Made by a program: the position numbers and the translations under genes. From assembly GCA_044449065.1 (NCBI GenBank), contig JBIOHP010000006.1, positions 1-64,000 on the forward strand: 64,000 bases of DNA, read 5' to 3'. Position 1 is the first letter of the stretch; every line of letters begins with the position of its first letter. Below the pieces are notes generated by a model. The model was not told the DNA's origin. It ran no database searches and saw nothing but the letters and a program-made list of their open reading frames with translations. This DNA is from JBIOHP01 sp044449065. Lineage in GTDB: Bacteria > Bacteroidota > Ignavibacteria > UBA10030 > SZUA-254. Shown here one piece after another: positions 1-9,124 of the stretch.

Positions 1-713
1 CCTCCGAATCCCCCTCCGCCAAATCCACCACCACCGCCGAACCCGCCGCCGCCAAAACCACCCCACCACCACGGAAACGTTGAAGTGTAACCGCGCGAGC
101 CGACGACATGTTTCCTGCCTGTCATAAATATCCGGAAAAAAAAGTTCGCAATCATAAATAAAATGAAGATACTCAAGGGATTAAACCTTCTTCTCGCGCG
201 TGGGTTTTGCTCTTCTTCCCCTTTATACTCGCCTTTTGTTACATCGATGATTGCCTGCACCCCGGCGTTCAATCCGCCGGCATAATCGCCATCCCTGAAT
301 TTGGGAGTAATAACGTTCCGGATGATTTCGCTGCTCAATGCGTCGGTGAGAGCGCCTTCGAGTCCATACCCAACCTCGATTCGCATTTGATGCTCATCTT
401 TAGCAACGATGAGGAGCACCCCGTTATTGCGCTCTTTTTTTCCCAATTTATTTTTTTCAGCAACCTGCATCGAATAATCTTCCAGACTCTGCCCTTCCAG
501 CGACGGAATCATGAGAATCACAATTTGATTCGACGTTTCCTGTTCAAACTGCGCAAGTTTTGCTTCCAGCGCCTGAGCATCTCCGGCAGAAAGAGTCCCG
601 CTAAGATCTGTTACCCGCTTGTGAATTTCAGGGATAGCCAACTGCTGATCTCCCGCATAGCACAAACCACCGCAGAGAAGAACGGCAAGAATGAGGATAG
701 CCGATTTATTCAT
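1..713 (-). CDS. TPM-domain exported protein (YgcG-like), partial
   Basis: The gene runs off the left edge; I translated it by hand from ATG at 713. Residues 1-20 form a signal peptide (hydrophobic run ending CYAG). A TPM domain follows at about 30-155, with the family's VGYGLEGALTD and RDGDYAGGLNAG stretches. Then come a basic patch, one membrane helix near 178-196 and a Gly-rich tail of GGGGFGG type that is still open at base 1. TPM proteins (formerly DUF477, YgcG/Psb32) sit in the membrane or periplasm and have poorly defined roles; some show phosphatase activity or assist protein complex repair. It lies 28 bases downstream of lemA on the same strand, a common pairing, so the two are probably co-transcribed. 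The Gly-rich tail is normal for this family. Confidence 0.85.
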   Translation of the reverse strand, partial: MNKSAILILAVLLCGGLCYAGDQQLAIPEIHKRVTDLSGTLSAGDAQALEAKLAQFEQETSNQIVILMIPSLEGQSLEDYSMQVAEKNKLGKKERNNGVLLIVAKDEHQMRIEVGYGLEGALTDALSSEIIRNVITPKFRDGDYAGGLNAGVQAIIDVTKGEYKGEEEQNPRARRRFNPLSIFILFMIANFFFRIFMTGRKHVVGSRGYTSTFPWWWGGFGGGGFGGGGGFGGGGFG

Positions 714-741
714 AATGCATAATGATAGAGGGATGGAGACA

Positions 742-1347
742 TTAAAAACTCACTTTAGGCGCTTTCTCGGCGCCGGCTTCCGCCTGGAAGTATGGTTTTT
801 GCGCAAAACCCTGCATTCCTGCAATCATCGATGCCGGGAACATACGAACCCTGGTATTATACTCCTGCACAACTTCGTTAAACCGTTTGCGTTCGACTGC
901 GATGCGGTTCTCCGTTCCCTCTAACTGCGATTGAAGCTGGAGAAAATTTTCATTCGCTTTCAACTGGGGATAATTCTCGGCAACCGCAAGGAGCCGTGAT
1001 AGCGCAGAACTTAACGCGCCCTGCGCCGCTTGAAATTTTTGAAAAAGCTGGGGATCGTTCAACACCTCTGCCGTTACGGTCATTTTGCCGACGCCCGCGC
1101 GCGCTTCCGCGACGTCGATAAAAACTTTGCTCTCATGCGCCGCGTACCCTTTTACCACCTCAACGAGATTAGGAATTAAATCCGATCTCCGCTGGTACTG
1201 ATTCTGCACCTGGCTCCATGATTGCTTCACCCCTTCGTCAAGTGTGACAAACGAGTTATAGGTGCGCGTGTACCATCCCACAAGACTGAACGCGATGAAC
1301 AGGATGACGGCTAACACTCCCAAAATGATCATTGTGCCGCGTTTCAT
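742..1347 (-). CDS. lemA: LemA family protein
   Basis: A 201-residue protein with the LemA layout: one N-terminal membrane helix (residues 6-27) followed by a long helical domain. The start of the domain carries the family signature YNSFVTLDEGVKQSWSQV and then RSDLIPNLVEVVKGYA. LemA proteins are membrane-anchored with the helical bundle outside; their molecular role is unknown. ATG at 1347 is preceded by an AAGGAAA ribosome-binding site. It is the first gene of a two-gene unit with the TPM-domain gene downstream, which supports a joint envelope function. Length and domain order are normal. Confidence 0.92.
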   Translation of the reverse strand: MKRGTMIILGVLAVILFIAFSLVGWYTRTYNSFVTLDEGVKQSWSQVQNQYQRRSDLIPNLVEVVKGYAAHESKVFIDVAEARAGVGKMTVTAEVLNDPQLFQKFQAAQGALSSALSRLLAVAENYPQLKANENFLQLQSQLEGTENRIAVERKRFNEVVQEYNTRVRMFPASMIAGMQGFAQKPYFQAEAGAEKAPKVSF

Positions 1348-1460
1348 TCAAATTTCCTTTCTTTTAATGATATCTAATATACGAAAATTAATGGGTAGTT
1401 GATTCATGACCGGATCTGCGAAGATCTTTCTAAAATCCTTACTCCATAATATTCATACGA

Positions 1461-1489
1461 TTGACTTTTTCATGAATTTTGTTATATTA
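1461..1489 (+). promoter_or_regulatory. putative sigma-70 type promoter
   Basis: TTGACT (1461-1466), a 17-base spacer and TATATT (1484-1489) give a good -35/-10 pair about 50 bases before the ATG at 1539. This also argues that the coding start is 1539 and not the longer open frame that begins inside the promoter. Confidence 0.5.
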
Positions 1490-1538
1490 TTTTACGATTC
1501 GTTTTCCTACAGGATACTTTCAACGAAAGAAAAATAAT

Positions 1539-1871
1539 ATGAACAAATACAATAGGTGTAAAATAATAATCTTCCTTCTAACAAATCTATTATTACAAAC
1601 AACATCAGGTCAAACATTAGACCGGGCACTCTCCCATGTGTATGGATCACTCAATCGATTTCATTCCACCTTGAATGATGAGGATAGTTATGCAGCAGCG
1701 CCAAATAATACTGGCATTCCCGGTGATAATTATCCGACCGCACAGGGAAGCACTTTATTATCCGGATTAGGAAGCTTCGCTATCACCGCGGATACTCATC
1801 CAACAGAGACCGCCGGTACGTTCGCCCCGAATATTATCTACTTTATCAGCAAAGGATTTGGCATTGGTTGA
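1539..1871 (+). pseudogene. outer-membrane barrel protein, 5' part (frame-interrupted)
   Basis: Starts at ATG 1539 with a lipid-free signal peptide (KIIIFLLTNLLLQTTSGQ). The frame runs about 110 residues and stops at TGA 1869-1871 after ISKGFGIG. The +2 frame overlapping this stop continues with LSMGVNIGGGSV and reads on as alternating polar/hydrophobic strands. The two pieces therefore look like one small beta-barrel protein broken by a one-base deletion or a sequencing error. A programmed -1 shift is possible, but I see no classic slippery heptamer. No specific family is recognised. Confidence 0.5.
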
Positions 1872-2113
1872 GTATGGGCGTAAATATTGGAGGTGGGAGC
1901 GTAACCACGTCTTCACAAGGATATTATGATCAACAAATCACTACAACAACAACCCAAACCGGAACTATTCTAAAATTTGGATTTTGGTTATTAAATCGGG
2001 TTGGCAAAGACTGGGTAATACCCCTTGAAGTAAGTTATCTTATGGGATATATTGAAGGGGGTGAGTCATCAATTTTGACTATCAGTATCGGCATCGGAGG
2101 ATTTATTTATTGA
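1868..2113 (+). pseudogene. outer-membrane barrel protein, 3' part (frame-interrupted)
   Basis: An 81-residue open frame starting only with TTG and lacking its own signal peptide or ribosome-binding site. It contains amphipathic beta strands (GTILKFGFWLLNRV, WVIPLEVSYLMGYIEGG) and ends with alternating residues and an aromatic terminus (ISIGIGGFIY), typical of the last strand of an outer-membrane barrel. It overlaps the stop of the preceding fragment by four bases in another frame. It is best read as the second half of the same gene. If translated alone it could not be exported. Confidence 0.5.
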
Positions 2114-2131
2114 GGATAACCATCGCAATAC

Positions 2132-3289
2132 TTAATGAAATAAATTGTATTGCAAACCCATATTAATAGACTGGACAGCCGGATTTGCACCGACTCTCGT
2201 TAAACTTGCGGAAAGATTGTAGTAAATATTATTTTCGATATAAAATAAAAATGAGGCGACGGCTTGATGCGTTCTGGTCGCATCGCCATTGGGCGATTTC
2301 CAGTAGGTGAGAATATAACTTGTCGTGAAATTGATCCGGCTCGACAACTCGTACAGATAATCCGCTTCGCCTACAACCACCACGGACTTTGTGAAAGAGC
2401 TGTCCATGGGCGAATTTACTTTCACGCTCGCCCTTGCCTGCATCGACCAATCGATGGGATATGCATAATGCCCGGCTAACGAAAGATTGGGAGATTCTGT
2501 GGTATCCATGCGGTTCATAAACGCATACTCCACTCCCGCGCTCAGGTCCCATCCGTAAAAGCGGCTGTTGACAATTTCCGTGTTTTGCAGCGGCAGCAAT
2601 ACCTGCCGGATGCGGTACAATCCAATCGCCCCAAGATTTTCACCAACAAGCAGCCCCGATGATTTTATCTCTTTCTCAATATCCGCAAACCATTGTACCT
2701 CATACGTTGTGCCGTACAGGTTGTTGTACTCATCCTGACGCTCGATGATATTCGCGATCTTAATCATCGATTCTTTCGGCAGAAAATCTTTGATCACTTT
2801 CTCCGTCAATAAATGATCTTCGATTCTCACGGCTTTGGCAAGCGCGGTCGCATCGATATAACGTCCGTACCCGGCTGCAACACGGGCGCTGACCTCCGGT
2901 TGAATATCGCCGTTGTTTTTTTCAAACGTGATTGTTGAAGACCCGAACCAGTCCATATCGTCCCAGATATATTTTCTCACCTCGCCGTCGATATGCGATG
3001 AGTACAACCAGTTGGAATCTAATATCTTGTACGTCGAACCATAGGCGTTTAAAAACCAGGCAAACGGCAGGGAGCTGTAAAATTTATTGAGGGTAAGAAA
3101 TGAATAGAAAGAATTTCCGGTGGGGATATTTCCCGCCTGCGACCAGTTCCAGTTCGCATCCACGCGAAGTTGTTTCGCGGAGCTGATTGCGGGTTGATAA
3201 TCGGTTGTGGTGACGTTTTGCGCCTCAACCGCTGCACACAAAATTAAATAGAAAAAAAGGACAACCGAACATCTTACACAATGATTCAT
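2132..3289 (-). CDS. putative outer-membrane beta-barrel protein
   Basis: A 385-residue protein from ATG 3289, which has an AAGGA box just upstream; a longer frame to 3349 lacks one. A signal peptide (VVLFFYLILCAAVEAQ) is followed by many alternating aromatic/hydrophobic stretches such as FAWFLNAYGSTYKI, LSLAGHYAYPIDWSMQARASV and YYNLSASLTRVGA. It ends with MGLQYNLFH, consistent with an outer-membrane barrel and an aromatic C-terminal strand. A central helical insert (about 165-215) is rich in charged residues. No family is recognised. It converges with the broken barrel gene on the plus strand, 18 bases apart. Confidence 0.7.
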   Translation of the reverse strand: MNHCVRCSVVLFFYLILCAAVEAQNVTTTDYQPAISSAKQLRVDANWNWSQAGNIPTGNSFYSFLTLNKFYSSLPFAWFLNAYGSTYKILDSNWLYSSHIDGEVRKYIWDDMDWFGSSTITFEKNNGDIQPEVSARVAAGYGRYIDATALAKAVRIEDHLLTEKVIKDFLPKESMIKIANIIERQDEYNNLYGTTYEVQWFADIEKEIKSSGLLVGENLGAIGLYRIRQVLLPLQNTEIVNSRFYGWDLSAGVEYAFMNRMDTTESPNLSLAGHYAYPIDWSMQARASVKVNSPMDSSFTKSVVVVGEADYLYELSSRINFTTSYILTYWKSPNGDATRTHQAVASFLFYIENNIYYNLSASLTRVGANPAVQSINMGLQYNLFH

Positions 3290-3422
3290 GCTACATCCTT
3301 TCTTATAATAGAATAGTTGAAACCGAACCTTCCCGATAATACTCTCCATGACTTGCTGCCGCGTTGCACGGAAAGTTGATAGCCGATTACTGTGCCAATT
3401 TCCCCGCTTAAATAGTGGTGAT

Positions 3423-3773
3423 TTACCCCTTTACGATATAATTCATCGCTCCAAGTTTTTCAGCGGTTTTTTTCCGCTGATCGCCCTGGATTTCTATCTC
3501 CAAGCTTTTTACGGTTCCGCCTGCGCCGCAATACTCTTTTAAAATTTTAGCAATCTCCTCCATTGTTTGAGGATTGTGCTGAAAGCCGGATATCACGGTG
3601 ACGGTTTTTCCTTTCCGATTTTTCTTCTCCAGACGGATGCGAACGATTTTTCCTTTGCCGTCGTGCCCGTTATGTTTTTCTTGGTGTTCCATTTTTCGTA
3701 ATTCTTCCTGGATTGCCTCAGGCAGGATGCTTCTTAAATCGGCAAAATCGTTCATACGCTTTTCAGATTTCAT
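3423..3773 (-). CDS. SUI1/eIF1-like translation factor (YciH family)
   Basis: About 116 residues. The C-terminal half is a SUI1 domain with the hallmark CGAGGTVKSLEIEIQGDQR stretch and the preceding VTVISGFQHNPQ motif. Bacterial YciH proteins resemble eukaryotic eIF1 and influence start-codon fidelity in vitro; they are not essential. The N-terminal 50 residues are charged and helical, with a His/Lys-rich linker. ATG 3773 is used here; ATG 3755, with a weak GAAAAG upstream, is an alternative. It follows rmuC on the same strand after about 32 bases. Confidence 0.87.
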   Translation of the reverse strand: MKSEKRMNDFADLRSILPEAIQEELRKMEHQEKHNGHDGKGKIVRIRLEKKNRKGKTVTVISGFQHNPQTMEEIAKILKEYCGAGGTVKSLEIEIQGDQRKKTAEKLGAMNYIVKG

Positions 3774-3805
3774 GGACAAGGGGAACCGTAAGAGGGACTA
3801 TTGTC

Positions 3806-5119
3806 TTATACCGTTGGATCGTCGCTGATTTCAGTTTTGGACGGTTCATATAATTCCGGAGGATTCTGAACGGGTGATGCTTGCACCTCTTTTAATTTCC
3901 TTTCAATCGCGCGCGAACGCGTCGCCGCGCTTTCGATTGTGTTGCTTGCCTCCTGCAATTTTTTCTGAGTTTTATCCAGCACGTCGCCGAATCTGCCGAA
4001 TTCCGTTTTCACAGTTGCCAGCAGCGTCCAAACCTCGCTCGAACGTTTCTCGATCGCCAGTGTGCGAAATCCCATTTGCAAACTATTGAGCAAAGCGGTA
4101 AGCGTGGTCGGTCCAGTAATGAGGACGCGATGTTCTCTTTGGATAATATCACACAAGGCATTGCGCCGCAGCACTTCGGCGTATAATCCTTCGGTGGGAA
4201 GATACATGATGCCAAAATCAGTCGTGTGCGGCGGATCAAGGTATTTTTCTTTGATTGATTTTGCTTCCAGCTTCACCCGGTTCTCAAGGTTTTTCCCCGC
4301 CTCATCGGCGAGGACGGGATCGGCAAGCTCCTGCGCTTCAATTAATTTTTCATAATCCTCGCGCGGAAATTTTGCATCGATGGGGAGCCAAACATTTTCA
4401 CCGTTTGCAGCATTCCTTCCGGGCAGTTTGATGGCAAACTCGACCCGGTCGTTGCTTCCCGGCTTGGTTGCAATATTCCGGGCATATTGTTCGGCGGTGA
4501 GAACCTGTTCCAACAGATTTCCGAGCTGAATTTCACCCCACGTTCCGCGGGTTTTTACATTGGTCAGCACTTTTTTCAGATCGCCGACGCCGGACGCCAG
4601 AGATTGCATTTCTCCCAATCCGCGCTGCACCTGCTCTAACCGCTCGCTGACCTGTTTGAACGATTCTCCGAGCCGTTGTTCAAGCGTTGCGTGAAGTTTT
4701 TCATCCACCGTTGAGCGAATCTGTTCAAGTTTCGCGCTGTTATCATCCTGGATAATTTTCAAACGGGATTCGACTGCCTGGCGGAGCGTTTCAAATTTTT
4801 GTTCGTTTGTCTGGGTGAGATTTGTCAGCTGAGATGAGAATGTATCGAGCTGATTTTTTTGAAGCCCGGCTATTTCACTCGTACGTGAGAGTAATGAGTC
4901 CGTGAAATCTTTGATCGAGTTGCTCATTTCGCCTCTGTTTTTCGCCAGCTCGGCAAGGAGCAATCGTTCCGTCCTCTCCCCGCTTTCTTTCAGCGAAAGT
5001 ATAAGATTTTCGGTTTTATCCTGCGACCCGATGCGTGAAAGACGTGTATAAATCAGGAACAGCAACACGCAATTCGCGATCAACAACAACCCGCAGATAA
5101 TCAGAACAATATCAGACAC
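3806..5119 (-). CDS. rmuC: DNA recombination protein RmuC
   Basis: RmuC family: an N-terminal membrane helix (IVLIICGLLLIANCVLLFLIY), a long coiled-coil region of roughly 150 residues, then the nuclease-like core. The core shows the conserved TRGTWGEIQLGNLLE, WLPIDAKFPREDYEKL and FGIMYLPTEGLYAEV segments, followed by a C-terminal coiled coil. RmuC limits inversion rearrangements between short inverted repeats. I chose GTG 5119, which has AAAGGA 12 bases upstream and puts the membrane helix at the N terminus as in relatives. An extension to TTG 5194 is open but has no ribosome-binding site. Confidence 0.9.
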   Translation of the reverse strand: MSDIVLIICGLLLIANCVLLFLIYTRLSRIGSQDKTENLILSLKESGERTERLLLAELAKNRGEMSNSIKDFTDSLLSRTSEIAGLQKNQLDTFSSQLTNLTQTNEQKFETLRQAVESRLKIIQDDNSAKLEQIRSTVDEKLHATLEQRLGESFKQVSERLEQVQRGLGEMQSLASGVGDLKKVLTNVKTRGTWGEIQLGNLLEQVLTAEQYARNIATKPGSNDRVEFAIKLPGRNAANGENVWLPIDAKFPREDYEKLIEAQELADPVLADEAGKNLENRVKLEAKSIKEKYLDPPHTTDFGIMYLPTEGLYAEVLRRNALCDIIQREHRVLITGPTTLTALLNSLQMGFRTLAIEKRSSEVWTLLATVKTEFGRFGDVLDKTQKKLQEASNTIESAATRSRAIERKLKEVQASPVQNPPELYEPSKTEISDDPTV

Positions 5120-5266
5120 GATATCAACAAATCCTTTGAATAATTTACCTAATGTAACGGTTTTAGGTGTGAAAACAAAAAAGACGAGATTCAACTCGAT
5201 TGTCTATAATTAAATGGTGAACTTGCAACACGAGGTATTAATTTATTCTAATTTAGCACCGTACTC

Positions 5267-5295
5267 TTGACAAGAATCGAAAATACAATTAAATT
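5267..5295 (+). promoter_or_regulatory. weak promoter candidate in the rmuC/lectin-protein intergenic region
   Basis: The intergenic stretch 5120-5497 separates divergent genes and holds no further gene. TTGACA at 5267-5272 with a 17-base spacer leads to TAAATT (4 of 6 consensus), which would leave a leader of about 195 bases before the lectin-domain gene. A small hairpin (TATCTC-cgta-GAGATA) lies in that leader. Confidence 0.3.
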
Positions 5296-5497
5296 AACAG
5301 GATTCAAGTATCGGGTATAATCAAGTGATAACTCCATTATTATCTGCATTGGGGGGAGAATATCCGTTGATATCATCCTTTAACTACATTAGAACGAATT
5401 CATATTTCTCACATTTTACGACACGGAATGGATATATCTCCGTAGAGATAAATCTATCCCGATAACAAAAATGCATTATTTTAATCAATAATCAACA

Positions 5498-8497
5498 ATG
5501 AGTAAAAAAATTAATAACATACGTCCGGGTAACTTTTCATCCATTATCCTGAGCGTTATTCTGACTTCTCTTCTATTATATAAGGTTGTACCAAATTTCT
5601 GCCATGCCCAAACGAAGTCGAAATTACAAAAAACAGTTTCAGCGCTCCAAAAACCCAAACAAATGATGAAAACAGTCAATCCACTTCCCTGCTCCGATCA
5701 GGTGGTCTTGTTATCTCCGGAAGATGCACAGATGGTTTCCGATACATTGCCTACGCTCTCGTGGGAATACGACGTTATGAACTGCCCTAATGCTGCGAGC
5801 AACACCGATACGCTCACCTTAATTAATAAAGAGGGAACGATGCAGGGGACAGGCAAAACAATTATTAAGCAAAATAAACCGTACAATTATTTTTACTCCC
5901 CTTATCCGAACAATACCTCGTTCACGTGGCAGTTGAAGATAGCCCATGTGGAGAAAGGGCAAACCCCTCTCGACGCGTTGAATGGAAATACACTATTAAC
6001 CGACGTCTCGCTCACCAACGCAATTATTCAGAAATGGACTACCGTTCCAAATCCTGCCGCAATCACATGCTCGTTTAATTTTAGCCAAATTCCTAACCCG
6101 CCGGCATTTCACAATCTGGATACCTATGCATGGAAAGTGGTTCTCCACCCGGTCAATACGAAACTCAATACAAATTATAAACTGGTAGAAAGCAATATCG
6201 GCACATTTACCATCAACACGTGGTATTTTCTTGTGGAAGATATCCGGAAATTGCTCCTGGCAAATCAAAACATCGATCTCGGTACTCCCGTTGATGACTG
6301 GTCCGGCGGCAACGGCATTCCTTATTTTCAGGTTCTCAATAATAAATCAGCGTACAATAATTCAATCGAGATGCAAGCTGACGGAAACATCTATATTTCC
6401 TGCTCCCCGGAAAATCTTCCGATACGGTATAATTCTTATTATGCATACGATCATGACGGAGAAAATTGGGCGTGGGATAATACCACGCCCGCTCCAAATG
6501 GAACAGAACTTAAGCCCTTTCGGCTTCTGCATCTGGAAACAAAAGAAAAGAGGAAGTATACGCTTCTCCAGTATGTTGGTAAAAATCTTTTTAACATAAG
6601 GGACGAAAAGAATTTTAAGGTAAATGGTGATTCGACATTTGCACAAATACAGGAGAATAATAAACATCTCGAAAATTGGAAACCCCCGCAGGTCGTCTAT
6701 CCTGCCGGCAGCGGCTTAAGTCCGCAGCCGAGGTGGTTTGTATTGAAGTTACCGGCAAAAGCGCATATCTGGGGCGATCCGTTATACGATTGGGAAATAT
6801 TTCTTAATAATCAAAATCCCGAGGAGAACGAAGAATCAAATTTATTCAAACACCAAACGACGCTCTTCCCCAACACAATGGCATATTCATTGAATGATTA
6901 TACTGTTCTTTCGACATGGTCATTCCTTTCTATGTTCGCAGGATTTCCTGTAATCAGCCGCGGCGGCTGCGGTGCCCTTAATGACGGCGTGTATCCGACA
7001 AATGCCGATAAACTTATGGGTGGTTGTCCGGAATGGCAGACAATTTTGCCGATCAATGATCCGCAACATGACTACGGCCAGAAAAACGATGGACACGGCA
7101 ACCCCTATAACTGGGACATGATCATGTCGGGCACACAGTTAATTCAAGATCCAAATCCGACATTGAAAAATCTCGCATGGAACGGACATCCTAACAATGA
7201 CGATCGGGACAACACCATTCCCTGGACCAGTTCATACGTAGAAGGCATTGTAACGAATAGCTGGTTATCCGGCGGCGATTACGCCGGGGATCATTCGGGG
7301 TTACCTGATGGATATTGGACCGGAAGTTTACCCTACTTGTATGCTTGGAACGGATGCGGTATGTTCAACACTGAAGGAGGCATGTGTTCCGATTGGTGTT
7401 TTTTCATCAATACCGATCCGGAATATAACTTTATGCGCGGTGGAGTATACGGACAAGGGGATGAGGATGAAATAGATTTCCTCCCGTGCGAGATAGAGAC
7501 CTGGTGCATCCCGACCGATTACAGGCCCGAGCCAGGCGATCGCATAACGGCTGCGGGACGCTGGATCGTCGACGTGGGTCATACAAGTTTTCATACCGAA
7601 CTTCATCCTATCGAAATGTTTGTCAGCACTCACATTGCCGACAAAAAATCCGAAGCGAAAGTGGTTGTGACCGGAGCATGGAACGGCGGAACGATGCGCT
7701 TCGAGGTATGGCCCCCTCCGCGTTCAACCGCGTCAGACGGTTTCCGTTATTCGCGAAATGACGATATAGTGCAAAATATTTGCATGCGAGAAACGCCGGA
7801 ACCGCAGGATAATCCCAATCACCTCCTCGTGGTGGTCAACGCCGAACCCCAGCAGAATCACACCGGCGGACTCGGCGATGTCACATACGATAGTACCAGA
7901 AGAATTGCAACAAAATATTCTTTGTGGTGGAATACACCGCGAAATATAAGACCCTCCAATTCTATGGCGGCTTCACATTTTAATAGCGGTATAATCCAAA
8001 ATGAGCCCATGCGTAGTATGATGGATCCAGCAAAGGTAAATTTAATTACGGGAGGTTCCAGCCATGGAACGGCATTAAAGAAGGGTATTACTGAAAATAC
8101 CCCGCTGAAACCATTAACGGGATCGTATGTCAAAGGGAAAATAAGCAATAGTACTCTCGACCGTTTAAATGGAGGGGAAAGTTTAAACCTCGGCGATACT
8201 CTCTTTTCTTCGAAGGGTCAATATTGCATTGTCTTGCAGGGAGATGGGAATTTCGTGTTATATAAAGATTCCAATGTTGAATTATGGAGCGCAGGTTTGC
8301 AATGTTTGCCCGTTCAGCAGGTGCTGATGCAGGAGGATGGAAATCTGGTGCTCCTCGCTCCCGATGGAAGCGCGGCATGGAGCAGCAAAACCGATAACCA
8401 TCCCGGCGCTTACCTCAAAGTTCAGGATGACGGGAACCTTGTCATCTACGGACCCGATGATGTGGCAATTTGGTCAACGGGGACGCAGGGAAACTGA
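5498..8497 (+). CDS. large exported protein with C-terminal bulb-type lectin domain
   Basis: 999 residues. An N-terminal signal region (IILSVILTSLLLYKVVPNFCHAQ) is followed by about 850 residues I cannot assign; they are rich in Trp, Asn, Gly and Pro with several Cys. A segment near residues 65-90 (VLLSPEDAQMVSDTLPTLSW) resembles the beta-sandwich modules that begin 'SP.dG..v....PtfsW'. Residues about 890-999 form a bulb-type (mannose-binding) lectin domain. Three sugar-site motifs start at Q914, Q945 and Q976, exactly 31 residues apart (QGDGNFVLY, QEDGNLVLL, QDDGNLVIY); the second has Leu in place of the final Tyr. No T9SS sorting motif is visible. The gene ends 12 bases from the convergent hisIE. 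Likely an extracellular carbohydrate-binding protein; the function of the main body is unknown. Confidence 0.8.
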   Translation: MSKKINNIRPGNFSSIILSVILTSLLLYKVVPNFCHAQTKSKLQKTVSALQKPKQMMKTVNPLPCSDQVVLLSPEDAQMVSDTLPTLSWEYDVMNCPNAASNTDTLTLINKEGTMQGTGKTIIKQNKPYNYFYSPYPNNTSFTWQLKIAHVEKGQTPLDALNGNTLLTDVSLTNAIIQKWTTVPNPAAITCSFNFSQIPNPPAFHNLDTYAWKVVLHPVNTKLNTNYKLVESNIGTFTINTWYFLVEDIRKLLLANQNIDLGTPVDDWSGGNGIPYFQVLNNKSAYNNSIEMQADGNIYISCSPENLPIRYNSYYAYDHDGENWAWDNTTPAPNGTELKPFRLLHLETKEKRKYTLLQYVGKNLFNIRDEKNFKVNGDSTFAQIQENNKHLENWKPPQVVYPAGSGLSPQPRWFVLKLPAKAHIWGDPLYDWEIFLNNQNPEENEESNLFKHQTTLFPNTMAYSLNDYTVLSTWSFLSMFAGFPVISRGGCGALNDGVYPTNADKLMGGCPEWQTILPINDPQHDYGQKNDGHGNPYNWDMIMSGTQLIQDPNPTLKNLAWNGHPNNDDRDNTIPWTSSYVEGIVTNSWLSGGDYAGDHSGLPDGYWTGSLPYLYAWNGCGMFNTEGGMCSDWCFFINTDPEYNFMRGGVYGQGDEDEIDFLPCEIETWCIPTDYRPEPGDRITAAGRWIVDVGHTSFHTELHPIEMFVSTHIADKKSEAKVVVTGAWNGGTMRFEVWPPPRSTASDGFRYSRNDDIVQNICMRETPEPQDNPNHLLVVVNAEPQQNHTGGLGDVTYDSTRRIATKYSLWWNTPRNIRPSNSMAASHFNSGIIQNEPMRSMMDPAKVNLITGGSSHGTALKKGITENTPLKPLTGSYVKGKISNSTLDRLNGGESLNLGDTLFSSKGQYCIVLQGDGNFVLYKDSNVELWSAGLQCLPVQQVLMQEDGNLVLLAPDGSAAWSSKTDNHPGAYLKVQDDGNLVIYGPDDVAIWSTGTQGN

Positions 8498-8509
8498 CTT
8501 GCCAAATAT

Positions 8510-9115
8510 TTATTTCGTCATCCTCTTCCCTAACTCCTCGAACACCGAGGTGATAGTTATATCTTTTGCTTCGAGTAAGACCAGCGTATGATAGAGGAGA
8601 TCGGCGGCTTCCTCGATGCACCGCTGTTTATCATCGTACTGGGCGGCGATGGCAAGCTCTACGCCCTCCTCGCCGACTTTTTGTCCGATCTTCGCGACGC
8701 CTTTAGAAAATAATTTCGCTGTGTATGATTCGGAAGGGAGTTTCGTCTTTCTATCGCGGATTATTGAAATCAGTTTCCACAAAATTTCAATTCCGGAACC
8801 AGTACCTTCATCGCCAAAACAGCTTTGCGCGCCGGTATGGCACACGGGACCGCGCGGTTTTGCAAGTATCAGCACCGCGTCCGAATCGCAATCCTCATGG
8901 ATCGCTACCACATCAAGAAAATTACCGGAGGTCTCCCCTTTTTTCCAGAGGCGACCTTTTGTGCGGCTCCAGAATACCACCTGCCGTTCGGCGGTAGTCC
9001 GGTCCAACGCGTCGCGGTTCATGAAACCGGTCATCAGCACCGTGCCTGTTTCCGCGTGCTGGACGATCGCGGGAATGACGCCGTTCATTTTTTCAAAATT
9101 TAATTTATCGAGCAT
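8510..9115 (-). CDS. hisIE: bifunctional phosphoribosyl-AMP cyclohydrolase / phosphoribosyl-ATP pyrophosphatase
   Basis: 201 residues, carrying out steps 2 and 3 of histidine synthesis. The HisI domain (about 1-110) contains WSRTKGRLWKKGETSGN, the metal-binding HEDCDSDAVL and the zinc cysteines in GPVCHTGAQSC. The HisE domain (about 115-201) has the KVGEEGVELAIAA helix with its acidic magnesium ligands and EEAADLLYHTLVLL. It is the last gene of the his operon, nine bases after hisF, and is convergent with the lectin-domain gene. Domain fusion is normal for many bacteria. Confidence 0.97.
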   Translation of the reverse strand: MLDKLNFEKMNGVIPAIVQHAETGTVLMTGFMNRDALDRTTAERQVVFWSRTKGRLWKKGETSGNFLDVVAIHEDCDSDAVLILAKPRGPVCHTGAQSCFGDEGTGSGIEILWKLISIIRDRKTKLPSESYTAKLFSKGVAKIGQKVGEEGVELAIAAQYDDKQRCIEEAADLLYHTLVLLEAKDITITSVFEELGKRMTK

Positions 9116-9124
9116 GAATTCTCC

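Noticed and set aside
1..60. Short GGN/CCN tandem repeats at the left edge as a repeat array
   Set aside because: They encode the Gly-rich tail that is standard for TPM-domain proteins.
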